Both the position numbers and the translations under genes were made by a program. Below are positions 8,405 to 17,095 of a stretch of 35,487 nt of DNA, in pieces. Position 1 is the first letter of the stretch. The number at the start of each line of letters is the position of its first letter. This DNA comes from Chloroflexota bacterium (GTDB taxonomy: Bacteria; Chloroflexota; Dehalococcoidia; Dehalococcoidales; UBA2162): assembly GCA_016199495.1 (NCBI GenBank), contig JACQGQ010000073.1, forward strand, positions 1-35,487, written 5' to 3'. The notes below the pieces were generated by a model. That model ran no database searches. It was not told the origin of the DNA and was given only the letters and a program-made list of their open reading frames with translations.

Positions 8405-9217
8405 CTACTGGAGCACTTCATAAAGGCGAGCCACGTTCCAGCGCTGTACTTGCTGTCCCATTGGCTCGCTGCCCCCTTCCATAGGGTAGCGGTCAAGGAA
8501 GGAAATCTTGTCTTGAGCTTCTTCCAGGCTTATCCCCTGCTTAATCGCCGCCTTGACAGTATCTATCCAGTCCTGAACAAAGGCACGCATCTCTGGAATA
8601 TAGCTTCGGTCGCAGAGCTTACCGTGACCGGGAACGAGCACATCGGCCTCCAGTTCTTCGAGTAGCTTCAACGAATCCAGCCACTGGTAAGGCAGAGCCT
8701 GGTGCAGCCAGGCCTGTACCTTGTAAAACACGTTATCCGAGGTGAAGACGACCCTCTCCTCGGGGATATAAACTGCCACCTGGTATGGGGTATGACCGGG
8801 GATGTTAATCAATTGAAAAGTGTGCTCGCCGACGTAGAGGGTCAGCCGTTGGGAAAGGGTGATGGTGGGGGGACGATAGCGGTAATCCTTGAGCAGGGCC
8901 AGGCTCTCCGGGTCGGTTTGCCGGAGGCGTTCCTTTAGCTGCTCCACAGAGGCCGCCAGGATGGCTTCTCTGGTGCCCTCATGCCCCACCACCGTGCCCT
9001 CGAAAAAGTAGTTTCCGCTGAAATGGTCGCCGTGGGGCTCGGTGTTTATCAGGTAGCGAACGGGGCCATATTGGGCAATCTCATCCCGCCATTTTATGGC
9101 GTCGGCTGGCATCTGAGGGGTGTCAATCATCACCACCCCTTCCCTGGTGACGACAAAGCCGGGATTACAGCCGCGAAACCCGGTTTCGGCGTAAACGTTA
9201 GCGGTAATTTTTGCCAT
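8405..9217 (-). CDS. MBL-fold metallohydrolase (tandem paralog 2)
   Basis: Near-colinear with the adjacent ORF: same N-terminus ITANVYAETGF.GCN.GFVVTREGVVMIDTPQMPADAIKWRDEIAQYGPVRYLINTEPHGDH. Confidence 0.9.
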   Translation of the reverse strand: MAKITANVYAETGFRGCNPGFVVTREGVVMIDTPQMPADAIKWRDEIAQYGPVRYLINTEPHGDHFSGNYFFEGTVVGHEGTREAILAASVEQLKERLRQTDPESLALLKDYRYRPPTITLSQRLTLYVGEHTFQLINIPGHTPYQVAVYIPEERVVFTSDNVFYKVQAWLHQALPYQWLDSLKLLEELEADVLVPGHGKLCDRSYIPEMRAFVQDWIDTVKAAIKQGISLEEAQDKISFLDRYPMEGGSEPMGQQVQRWNVARLYEVLQ

Positions 9218-9250
9218 TGTCTCCTCCTTTCCAGGTTATATCAGGATTGG

Positions 9251-10303
9251 TCAGTTTGACCGGGCGGTAACCCGTTTCTGGTATTCCCTTTTTTCTACCT
9301 GATACCATTCGGCCCGCTCGGCGATGATATCGATAATAGGCAGACCGTAAGGGCATTTTGGTTCGCACAGGCCACAGGCAGTACAATAGGCTGCCTTTTC
9401 CAGCGCCTCGGCGAGCATGCCTGAGAATAAACGCTCGGGTGGCAGACGCCTGGCGAAGCTGCCGCTGGTCATCACCGTGGCTATCGGTATTTCCTCGGTA
9501 CAGGGCTGGCAATAATCACAGCGGCGACAAAATCTGGTGCCCAGTTCCTCTCGCAGTCGCTGCATCTGGCTCTGTTCCGCCTCGGTCATTTGCCATGGCC
9601 CCTCCAGCACCTGGACAATCTCTTCTATCTCCTCTATTTTCTCGATACCCGGTATCGGAACGATATCCGGAAACTGGAAGAGATACTTGAAGGCGATGGT
9701 GATATTGTCCAGCATGCCTCCGGCCAGTGGTTTCATGACGATGTAGCCGACATCATGCTCCCGGCACAGGGGCAAAAGCTCGTCGGCGGCTTCGCAGGTA
9801 ATAAAATTAAAGGGGAACATGATGGTCTCGAAGCGGTCTGATTTGACCAGCTCTTTAGCCATGTCCAGCGAGTGGGAGGTAACGCCAATGTGTTTTACGA
9901 CCCCGGCTCTTTTGGCTTCTTCGACGGCGGCCAGGGCACCATCAGGCGCCAGTATTCGCTCGAAGCTGTCGGAATCGGCGACATTATGGAACTGGTAAAG
10001 GTCTATGGATTCGACGGCAAGTTGTTTTAGACTTAGTTTCAGGTGTGTTTCCGCCCCTTCACGAGTTCGGGACTGGGTCTTGGTGGCGATAAAAACCCCC
10101 TCTCGCCGCCCCGAAATCGCTTTGCCGATGCGCTCCTCGCTGTTGGTATAGGCATTAGCGGTATCGATATAATTGATGCCCAGTTCCAGGCACCTCTTGA
10201 CCACGGCCACGGCCTCATCTTCGGAAACCCGTTGAATTGGGATACCGCCGAGGCCCAGCCTGGATACCATCATCTCGGTCTTGCCCAATCTTATCATCTC
10301 CAT
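9251..10303 (-). CDS. Aldo/keto reductase with C-terminal 4Fe-4S ferredoxin-like cysteines
   Basis: AKR text GKTEMMVSRLGLGGIPIQRV, IGVTSHS; C-terminal CRRCDYCQPC and CTACGLCEPKCP. Confidence 0.93.
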   Translation of the reverse strand: MEMIRLGKTEMMVSRLGLGGIPIQRVSEDEAVAVVKRCLELGINYIDTANAYTNSEERIGKAISGRREGVFIATKTQSRTREGAETHLKLSLKQLAVESIDLYQFHNVADSDSFERILAPDGALAAVEEAKRAGVVKHIGVTSHSLDMAKELVKSDRFETIMFPFNFITCEAADELLPLCREHDVGYIVMKPLAGGMLDNITIAFKYLFQFPDIVPIPGIEKIEEIEEIVQVLEGPWQMTEAEQSQMQRLREELGTRFCRRCDYCQPCTEEIPIATVMTSGSFARRLPPERLFSGMLAEALEKAAYCTACGLCEPKCPYGLPIIDIIAERAEWYQVEKREYQKRVTARSN

Positions 10304-10722
10304 GACTTCCCCTCCTGCTCTTTGATAGTGTCTTTCATTACCTGATAGAACTCTTCTGGCTCTTTATCGAGCGATAGTTTCTCCATGGGACACATATCTG
10401 GCTCATCAGGTTTTTGAATGTAGGACACGATTTCGCTGATATGGTATTTGATGTCGTATTTATCTAGTGTCTTGATGGCCGGCAAACTGGCTAACGGGCT
10501 GTAAACCTCCCGGCCGCCAGCCTTGACCGATAGTAAAGCGGCCGCATTGCCCATTATCTTGTCAAAGATTACTACCGGCTGACGTTGCGGTACAAACCGG
10601 GTAATGTATTCCAGTAAGGCCAGCAACCTGTCTTTATTTGAGGAAAAGGTCAGATGCTCACCTTGATAGACGCGCAGGGTATCACCCCCGCTCAGGAATT
10701 CGCTGAAAAATTGATGGTACAT
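10294..10722 (-). CDS. DUF1893-like small protein
   Basis: 142 aa, VIFDKIMGNAAALLSVKAGGREVYSPLASLPAI; overlaps the AKR start by 10 nt. Confidence 0.65.
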   Translation of the reverse strand: MYHQFFSEFLSGGDTLRVYQGEHLTFSSNKDRLLALLEYITRFVPQRQPVVIFDKIMGNAAALLSVKAGGREVYSPLASLPAIKTLDKYDIKYHISEIVSYIQKPDEPDMCPMEKLSLDKEPEEFYQVMKDTIKEQEGKSWR

Positions 10723-10728
10723 CCCGGG

Positions 10729-11325
10729 TTAGATACTCCCCGGTGTTTTTGTCGCCAGCTTCCCCAGCAGCCAGATAGCCCCCGGTATCAAAGCCAGCTG
10801 CAGGGCGATACCTGGTCCTCCCTGTTTAATCACTGACCAGACGGCGGAGAAAGGACTGGCGGCTGAGCCGAGAGGAAGGTAGGCTTCTCCGGTAATAAGA
10901 GATATGGCGAAAATGGCGAGCAATAGGGCGAGACGCCCGGCTATCATAGCAGCCAATAGCGACCATATCACCCGTAGATTAAACCTTTCTCGCAGTATTC
11001 CGGCGACCAGACCGTAGGCCGAGAGTTCAACTATTATTTGCGGCAACAGCCTCAGCAGCGGCAGTCCCGATACGGCATAACTGGCCAGAGGGGTAAGGAA
11101 GCCAACGATTAAACCTGCCCGCCAGCCAAAGAGTAATCCGGCGGCGAAGACAAAGATATGCATTGGCAGGAAGGTCGGGCCAGCGAGATGAAACTGGTGG
11201 AAAGTCCAGGGTACGGCAACGCTTAATAAAGTGAAAACAACGGTAAAAATATAGCTACGAATCTCAGTGTACTTTAGTATCAGCGGAAAAGGCTGAGGCT
11301 TGGAAATAGCAATTCTATTAATCAC
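10729..11325 (-). CDS. Hydrophobic membrane protein, ECF transporter S-component-like
   Basis: 198 aa, several TM segments, 'HLAGPTFLPMHIFVFAAGLLFGWRAGLIVGFLTPLASYAVSGLP'; GTG start. Confidence 0.65.
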   Translation of the reverse strand: MINRIAISKPQPFPLILKYTEIRSYIFTVVFTLLSVAVPWTFHQFHLAGPTFLPMHIFVFAAGLLFGWRAGLIVGFLTPLASYAVSGLPLLRLLPQIIVELSAYGLVAGILRERFNLRVIWSLLAAMIAGRLALLLAIFAISLITGEAYLPLGSAASPFSAVWSVIKQGGPGIALQLALIPGAIWLLGKLATKTPGSI

Positions 11326-11407
11326 GATTGGCCTCCTTACATTTAGTGTATTGATAACCTCTCACCTCTACTTCTCATCGTCCCGACGGCTATCAACTAT
11401 GATGATA

Positions 11408-11436
11408 ATGATAACTCTGTGTTCGGTGGCTGTCAA
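11408..11436 (-). promoter_or_regulatory. Promoter for the minus-strand ECF/DUF1893/AKR/MBL/deiodinase-like run
   Basis: On complement: TTGACA - 17 nt - TATCAT. Confidence 0.6.
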
Positions 11437-11438
11437 GC

Positions 11439-11466
11439 TTGAAGAGGTTCTATAATGTTCTATAAT
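11439..11466 (+). promoter_or_regulatory. Promoter for the amidase gene
   Basis: TTGAAG - 16 nt - TATAAT; the -10 lies in a tandem gttctataat x2 repeat. Confidence 0.5.
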
Positions 11467-11485
11467 GATGGCTAAGGAGGATTCG

Positions 11486-12898
11486 ATGGATAATAAGGAA
11501 ATTTGCTTTATGTCTGTGGTGGAAATGGTAGAGGCGATAAAGACCAGGCGCCTCTCTCCGGTGGAAATAATGGAGGCTATTCTGTCTCGCATCGAGCGGC
11601 TCAACCCTGAAGTCAACGCCTATTGCACCCTGCTGGCTGACAGCGCCCGCAGGCAGGCCAGGGAAGCGGAAACTATGGTAATGCAGGGCAAGGAACTCGG
11701 AGCGCTTCATGGTGTCCCGGTATCAATCAAGGACTTGATATTTACCCGGGGCATTCGCACTACGGGTGGTTCCAGGATATACGCAAATTTCATTCCGCAA
11801 CAAGATGCCATCGTCGTGGAACGACTGAAAGCAGCTGGCGCCATTGTTATCGGTAAAACAAACACCTCTGAATTCGGCTGGATGGCACTCACCGATAACC
11901 GGCTTTTCGGGGCGACCCGTAACCCGTGGAATTTAGAGTTTAATGCTGGAGGCTCCAGTGGTGGGGCGGCAGCCGCAGTGGCTTCAGGTATGGGCCCGCT
12001 GGCTATCGGCAGCGATGGCGGTGGTTCAGTACGCATCCCGGCCAGTTTCTGCGGTGTTTTCGGATTCAAGCCATCCTTTGGCCGCGTGCCTCAGTACCCG
12101 GGCTTCCCGGGGTGGGAGGCTCTGGCCCACACTGGCCCCATTACCCGCACTGTCAGGGACGCAGCTCTGGCGATGGAGGTCATCGCCGGCAGGGATGATA
12201 GAGACCGGTTTTCTTTGCCGGATACAGGATTACACTATTTACCCTTTCCCGGTGCTGACCTTGAGGGATTAAGAATAGCCTGGAGCCAGGACCTGGGCTA
12301 TGCTACGGTTGACCCGCAGGTGTTGAAAATAACGGAAGCGGCCGTCAGGGCTTGGGCTGGTTCGGGTGCCAGGGTAGAAACAGCCAGTCCCGATATCAGC
12401 AACCCCGAAGCTGCCTTCTCGACCGTAGTCGGCGTTGAGCTAGCCGCGGCCTTACTGGAAAAAATGGAGGAGTGGGGCGAGCAGATTGACCCGGGTCTGG
12501 TTCGTTTTATCGAGCGGAACAAGGGTAGACCAGCCACCGAGTATGTCAGGGCGCGCCGGCAACAATGGGAGGTTTGTCCTGGCATCGGGTCGTTCTTTGA
12601 AAAGTATGACCTGCTGCTGACGCCAACGGTGGCGGTACCACCTTTGGCGCTTGGTAAATTTGTCGTCAGAGAAATTGCCGGGAACAAGGTACCACCCCTT
12701 GGCTGGATGCCATTTACCTACCCATTTAATATCACAGGACAGCCAGCGGCTTCGCTCCCCTGTGGCTGGACGGATGATGGCTTACCCGTTGGCCTTCAGA
12801 TTATTGGGCGGCGCTTTGATGATGTTACCGTACTAAGAGCGGCGGCTGCTTTTGAGCGAGTCTTACCCTGGGCTGGCCGGCGCCCGCCGCTGGAGTAA
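11486..12898 (+). CDS. Amidase (amidase signature family)
   Basis: GGSSGGAAAAVASGMGPLAIGSDGGGSVRIPASFCGVFGFKPS. ATG at 11486 is preceded by SD aaggagg. Confidence 0.95.
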   Translation: MDNKEICFMSVVEMVEAIKTRRLSPVEIMEAILSRIERLNPEVNAYCTLLADSARRQAREAETMVMQGKELGALHGVPVSIKDLIFTRGIRTTGGSRIYANFIPQQDAIVVERLKAAGAIVIGKTNTSEFGWMALTDNRLFGATRNPWNLEFNAGGSSGGAAAAVASGMGPLAIGSDGGGSVRIPASFCGVFGFKPSFGRVPQYPGFPGWEALAHTGPITRTVRDAALAMEVIAGRDDRDRFSLPDTGLHYLPFPGADLEGLRIAWSQDLGYATVDPQVLKITEAAVRAWAGSGARVETASPDISNPEAAFSTVVGVELAAALLEKMEEWGEQIDPGLVRFIERNKGRPATEYVRARRQQWEVCPGIGSFFEKYDLLLTPTVAVPPLALGKFVVREIAGNKVPPLGWMPFTYPFNITGQPAASLPCGWTDDGLPVGLQIIGRRFDDVTVLRAAAAFERVLPWAGRRPPLE

Positions 12899-12929
12899 AA
12901 AGCGTCTCCACTAAAATGACTGCACAGAC

Positions 12930-12965
12930 AAAAAAGTGGAGAGCACTTTGTGAGTGCTCTCCACT
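12930..12965 (-). terminator. Strong intrinsic terminator
   Basis: On complement: AGTGGAGAGCACT-CACAA-AGTGCTCTCCACT (13-bp perfect stem) followed by a T tract. Confidence 0.85.
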
Positions 12966-13196
12966 ATCTAGTTAAGTCTCTCCGAACCCAGCTCACTTGC
13001 GGTGTTCACCACTGCAGCAGGTCTCTCTTTTACGAGACTGACCTCTAACTCACTTCATCGAGCCAGGCTCAGTTTCCGTGTGCCCTGCTCTCAGGCAGGG
13101 CTTCAACTGTCTACTTGCCATACTCTCAGTACTGCATGAAGCCTCATGACCCGCCTCCAGAAGCCAAGATTCGAGTGGTATCATGTCACTTCTTAT
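12930..13196 (-). ncRNA. Candidate independently transcribed structured ncRNA (~265 nt, family not recognised)
   Basis: No convincing ORF between the convergent-facing amidase and the enoyl-CoA hydratase 3' end. Strong promoter upstream, multiple hairpins, strong intrinsic terminator downstream. Confidence 0.6.
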
Positions 13197-13201
13197 CTTT
13201 A

Positions 13202-13230
13202 ATTAAAGCACAGAGAGTTTAGTTTGTCAA
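13202..13230 (-). promoter_or_regulatory. Promoter of the candidate ncRNA
   Basis: On complement: TTGACA - 17 nt (aactaaactctctgtgc) - TTTAAT. Confidence 0.75.
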
Positions 13231-13304
13231 ATTTTGGCTTGCTTCCATCTCATTAGCCCTCTACAGGTGAAGAAGGCCCTCTCTGTGTCCGTCAGGAAAA
13301 CGGC

Positions 13305-14105
13305 TTATTTCGGGCCAGCGCGCTTAAAAACGGGCCGCCGCTTCTCGCGGAAGGCCTTACCTGCCTCCCGAAAATCATCGGTATTGGAGCCTACCCCCTG
13401 GGCCAGTTGAGTATCCTCCATCGCCGACCAGAAGTCCATATTCAGTTGCTTCAGCAGGGAGAGCTTCATGAGGCGCTGGATAATGGGCGGTCCCTGGCAG
13501 ATACGCAGTGCCAGCTCTCGGGTGGCTTTTTCCAGTTCGGCGTTGGGCACCACCCGTCCCACTAACCCCATCTCTAGTGCCTTTGCTGCCGAAAGCCGTT
13601 CTCCCAGGAGTATCATCTCCATCGCCTTCTCCCGCCCCAGGGCCCGGGGCAAAAGGTAGAGTTCTCCCTCATCCGGGAGGAAGCCGTTGACCAGGCTGGC
13701 CTCGGTGAAGATTGCCTGGTCCGAGGCAATACGGAGGTCGCAGACCAGGGCTAGCGTCAGCCCGCCACAGGCTGTCATGCCGTTGATAGCGGCGATGGTG
13801 ATTTTGTCCAGCCGCCACAGGTTCCAGGCGAGGAGGTGAATGCCCTCGCGCAGGTCAATGACGCCGCCGATAGCCTTGCCGGCGTAGGGCCGGATGGGTC
13901 TTTTGATGTCGGCTCCGATGCAGAAGCCCCGCCCCACCCCCGTGAGCACCAGCACTTGAATGGCATCGTCCTTGCGCACGTCGTCGATGGCGGCAAGCAT
14001 CTCATCCACCATCGCCTCAGTATAGGCGTTCAGGACTTCGGGGCGGTTCATCGTAATTTTAGCCACATTGCCTACCTTTTCGTAGATAATGCTTTCAAAG
14101 GCCAT
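13305..14105 (-). CDS. Enoyl-CoA hydratase/isomerase family protein
   Basis: KITMNRPEVLNAYTEAMVDEM, GVGRGFCIGADIKRP, AAINGMTACGGLTLALVCDLRIAS. Confidence 0.93.
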   Translation of the reverse strand: MAFESIIYEKVGNVAKITMNRPEVLNAYTEAMVDEMLAAIDDVRKDDAIQVLVLTGVGRGFCIGADIKRPIRPYAGKAIGGVIDLREGIHLLAWNLWRLDKITIAAINGMTACGGLTLALVCDLRIASDQAIFTEASLVNGFLPDEGELYLLPRALGREKAMEMILLGERLSAAKALEMGLVGRVVPNAELEKATRELALRICQGPPIIQRLMKLSLLKQLNMDFWSAMEDTQLAQGVGSNTDDFREAGKAFREKRRPVFKRAGPK

Positions 14106-14194
14106 AGCTAAACCTCCCTTGTGTAAATGGTCACCTGAAGAACGAAACGGGTTTTTCTTTTCCCGGGACCAATAACCGGCCTGACACTCGTCCC

Positions 14195-14398
14195 CTAGTC
14201 CTTTTCAGGGTTTATTATGAGACAGGGTATTATGGTACAGTACTCACAGTTCCCCCCGCATTTGGGTTCCTCGCTGCCATTACCTCGTATTCCGGCAGAA
14301 GCTCCTCCAGCCCCGATGGTAAAGTCTTTGGCTGGCTCTCGAGATTCAGCCACCGAGCCGGTTTTGGCTGGCTCGGTAATGCTGCGTTCCTCGTCCAT
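14195..14398 (-). CDS. Small Cys-rich protein (67 aa)
   Basis: ATG preceded by 'aaaggag' at optimal spacing; C-terminal EEPKCGGNCEYCTIIPCLIINPEKD. Confidence 0.55.
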   Translation of the reverse strand: MDEERSITEPAKTGSVAESREPAKDFTIGAGGASAGIRGNGSEEPKCGGNCEYCTIIPCLIINPEKD

Positions 14399-14439
14399 TT
14401 GAAATCTCCTTTCCCTGCACGTTGCAAATCTCAGAGATA

Positions 14440-15960
14440 TTATACCATAGTTCTTGGTCGGTACTGAATGGCTTCAGCCAGGTGATAGGCTTTGATAATG
14501 TCGGCGTTCTCCAGGTCGGCGATAGTTCGGGCTAGCTTGAGTATTCGGTGGAAGGCGCGGGCCGAGAGGTAAAGCTGTTTCATGGCCGCTTTCAAAAGGC
14601 TCTGGGCTGATTCTTCTGTCTGACAAAACTCTCTGACCTCGGCTGGTGTCATTTCGCTGTTGCAGGTTAGTTTGGTGCCGCTGAAGCGGTCATACTGCCG
14701 GGAGCGGGCGGCTTTAACCCTGGCTCGGGCTTTCTCTGATTTCTCTCCCAGCCGGTCATCAGCTAGTTTTTCGTAGTCAATATGGGGTACCTCAACAAAG
14801 ATATCAACCCGGTCGATAAATGGTCCACTGATACGCCGCTGATAGCGGGCAACCAGGCTGGGAGGACAGGTGCACGGTCGAAAAGGGTCACCATAGTAGC
14901 CGCAGGGACAGGGATTCATGGCACCTACCAGCATGAAATTGGCCGGGAAGCTGACACTACCTTGAGCCCGGCTGATGGTGATGACCTTGTCTTCCAGGGG
15001 TTGCCGTAATGTCTCCAGTAATGAGTGCCCGAACTCGGGAAGCTCATCAAGAAAGAGAACCCCGCGGTGGCTAAGGCTTATTTCGCCCGGTTTCGGCCAG
15101 TGTCCGCCACCGACCAGGCCCGCGTTGGAAATAGTGTAGTGAGGGGAACGGAAGGGTCGTTGTCTCATCAGTGGTGTGTCCGCTGGCAGCAGGCCACTGA
15201 CACTATAAATTTTGGTAACTTCCAGGGCTTCCTCGTTAGTCATTAGCGGTAGTATTGAGGGGAGCGAGCGGGCGAGTAGCGTTTTACCGCTGCCCGGTGG
15301 CCCCATCATGACGACATTATGTCCTCCAGCGGCAGCTACCTCTAAGGCTCGCTTGACATGCTCCTGCCCTTTAATGTAAGCCAGGTCGGTAATTGAGGAA
15401 GGCGGCGGGCTGTATTCGTCGCTTTCTCCAGGGTGATATTCCGGGGCTGGTATTTCTCCGCGCAGGTAGCTAACCAATTGACATAATGAGTTAACCGGGA
15501 TGATTTTGGCACCTTCGATTAAGGCGGCCTCTTTGGCGTCAGTTTCCGGCACAATCACCGTGGAGAATCCTTGCTCGTGAGCCAGGGCAACCATCGGTAA
15601 GACGCCGTTGGTATGACGCAAACTGCCATCCAGTGATAGCTCGCCGAGGAGGAGGGTTTGAGAAACATCGGCGTATAATTGCTCTGAGCTGAGAAGAATA
15701 CCCAGGGCAATGGGTAAATCATAAGACGGGCCCGCTTTCTTGAGGTCGGCCGGGGCAAGGTTAACGATAATGCGCTTCATCGGGAAGGTGAAGCCGGAGT
15801 TGCGGATGGCGGCTCTGACCCGTTCCCTGGCTTCCTGGACGGCGGCATCAGGTAAGCCGACAACGGTAAATGAGGGCAGTCCGGGGGACATATCAGCCTC
15901 GACCTCAACAATCGCCCCTTCCAGCCCGACGATAGCGCAGCTTATTACCTTGGCTAACAT
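14440..15960 (-). CDS. YifB family Mg chelatase-like AAA ATPase (ComM-like)
   Basis: GLEGAIVEVEADMSPGLPSFTVVGLPDAAVQEARERVRAAIRNSG, GPPGSGKTLLARSLPSILP, FLDELPEF. Confidence 0.96.
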   Translation of the reverse strand: MLAKVISCAIVGLEGAIVEVEADMSPGLPSFTVVGLPDAAVQEARERVRAAIRNSGFTFPMKRIIVNLAPADLKKAGPSYDLPIALGILLSSEQLYADVSQTLLLGELSLDGSLRHTNGVLPMVALAHEQGFSTVIVPETDAKEAALIEGAKIIPVNSLCQLVSYLRGEIPAPEYHPGESDEYSPPPSSITDLAYIKGQEHVKRALEVAAAGGHNVVMMGPPGSGKTLLARSLPSILPLMTNEEALEVTKIYSVSGLLPADTPLMRQRPFRSPHYTISNAGLVGGGHWPKPGEISLSHRGVLFLDELPEFGHSLLETLRQPLEDKVITISRAQGSVSFPANFMLVGAMNPCPCGYYGDPFRPCTCPPSLVARYQRRISGPFIDRVDIFVEVPHIDYEKLADDRLGEKSEKARARVKAARSRQYDRFSGTKLTCNSEMTPAEVREFCQTEESAQSLLKAAMKQLYLSARAFHRILKLARTIADLENADIIKAYHLAEAIQYRPRTMV

Positions 15961-15972
15961 AGTTCAGCTTAC

Positions 15973-16007
15973 ACTATATCACAAACCTGTGGCAAGGTGG
16001 AATGTGG
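15973..16007 (+). repeat. 35-bp perfect direct repeat, left copy (flanks the MTase/PLD cassette)
   Basis: actatatcacaaacctgtggcaaggtggaatgtgg, identical to 18581..18615. Confidence 0.95.
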
Positions 16008-16120
16008 TAACTTTGGAGTGGTAAATAATACTATTTTGACCAACAGTTTCTCTAAGCTTGTTTTTTCTGTGGAGATAATGTTAAAATCGAGTAATTAGCA
16101 ACACACATGAGGTGTGAGTT

Positions 16121-17095
16121 TTGAAAAACGAACTTAATGACCTAACTAATACCGAGTGGATGATAAGTACAAAAAGCGTCTGGCTAGAAGATGAGAGCAG
16201 AGCTAGAATAATACAAGACGTAGCTTTAAGATTTCAGGAGTGGCTTAAAAAGCAGGAAGATAAAGATATATTATTGGAACGGCTGGAACAACCGCTGCCA
16301 AGCGTCTTACTTAGCACTCCCCCGCAGCGTGATGACCTGAAGATTCAACATCCGGCAACATTCGCTGAGAGTGATATAGCTAGGTTGATTTTGTTCTTTA
16401 CTAAAGAAGGTGAACTTGTACTCGACCCTTTCTTGGGGTCTGGGAGTACTTGTATTGCAGCGATAGGAACGGGAAGGCGGTCTATTGGTGTTGAACTAGT
16501 AGATAAGTGGGCAGGCCTTGCACAGGAAAGGATTAATCGACTTAAGTACACTTTTCAACTTCCTCTTTTGCCGGATAACGGCAACTCTCAGCAAACACAC
16601 CTAGAAGCAACTGTTTTAAGAGGTGATGCGCGTGTCGTATTGAAGAGCATGGAAACGGAATCAATAGATTTCATAGTAACAAGTCCACCGTATTGGGGGA
16701 TTCTCAACAAGAGGGCAGACCACAAAGTAAAAGCAGAAAGACTAAGCAAGAATCTTCCGACACGCTATAGTGACCAACATGAAGATTTAGGGAACATCAC
16801 TGAATATGATGAGTTCATTAGTTCAATCGGTGTTGTCATGCGTGAGTGCTTCAGGTTACTGCGACCCAAAAAGTATGCTTGCATAATAGTCTCCGATTTT
16901 AGGCATAAGTCCCGTTTCGTGGCGCACCATACAGATATTAGTAGGGAAATGGAGAAGCAAGGATATAGTCTGGAAGGTATTACTATATTAGTCCAGAATA
17001 GTAAGAGTCTCTATCCTTATGGTATTCCGTATGCTTTCGTTTCGAATGTTCATCATCAATATGTGCTCGTATTTCGTAAACCTTCAGTTACTTAA
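16121..17095 (+). CDS. DNA methyltransferase (N4-cytosine/N6-adenine type)
   Basis: HPATF...LVLDPFLGSGSTCIAA (SAM-binding motif I) followed by IDFIVTSPPYWGIL (motif IV); TTG start after gaggtg SD. Confidence 0.88.
   Translation: MKNELNDLTNTEWMISTKSVWLEDESRARIIQDVALRFQEWLKKQEDKDILLERLEQPLPSVLLSTPPQRDDLKIQHPATFAESDIARLILFFTKEGELVLDPFLGSGSTCIAAIGTGRRSIGVELVDKWAGLAQERINRLKYTFQLPLLPDNGNSQQTHLEATVLRGDARVVLKSMETESIDFIVTSPPYWGILNKRADHKVKAERLSKNLPTRYSDQHEDLGNITEYDEFISSIGVVMRECFRLLRPKKYACIIVSDFRHKSRFVAHHTDISREMEKQGYSLEGITILVQNSKSLYPYGIPYAFVSNVHHQYVLVFRKPSVT

Noticed and set aside
12900-13230. Riboswitch (TPP-like, because of CUGAGA)
   Set aside because: The remaining thi-box core is not visible and no gene follows on that strand before the terminator.
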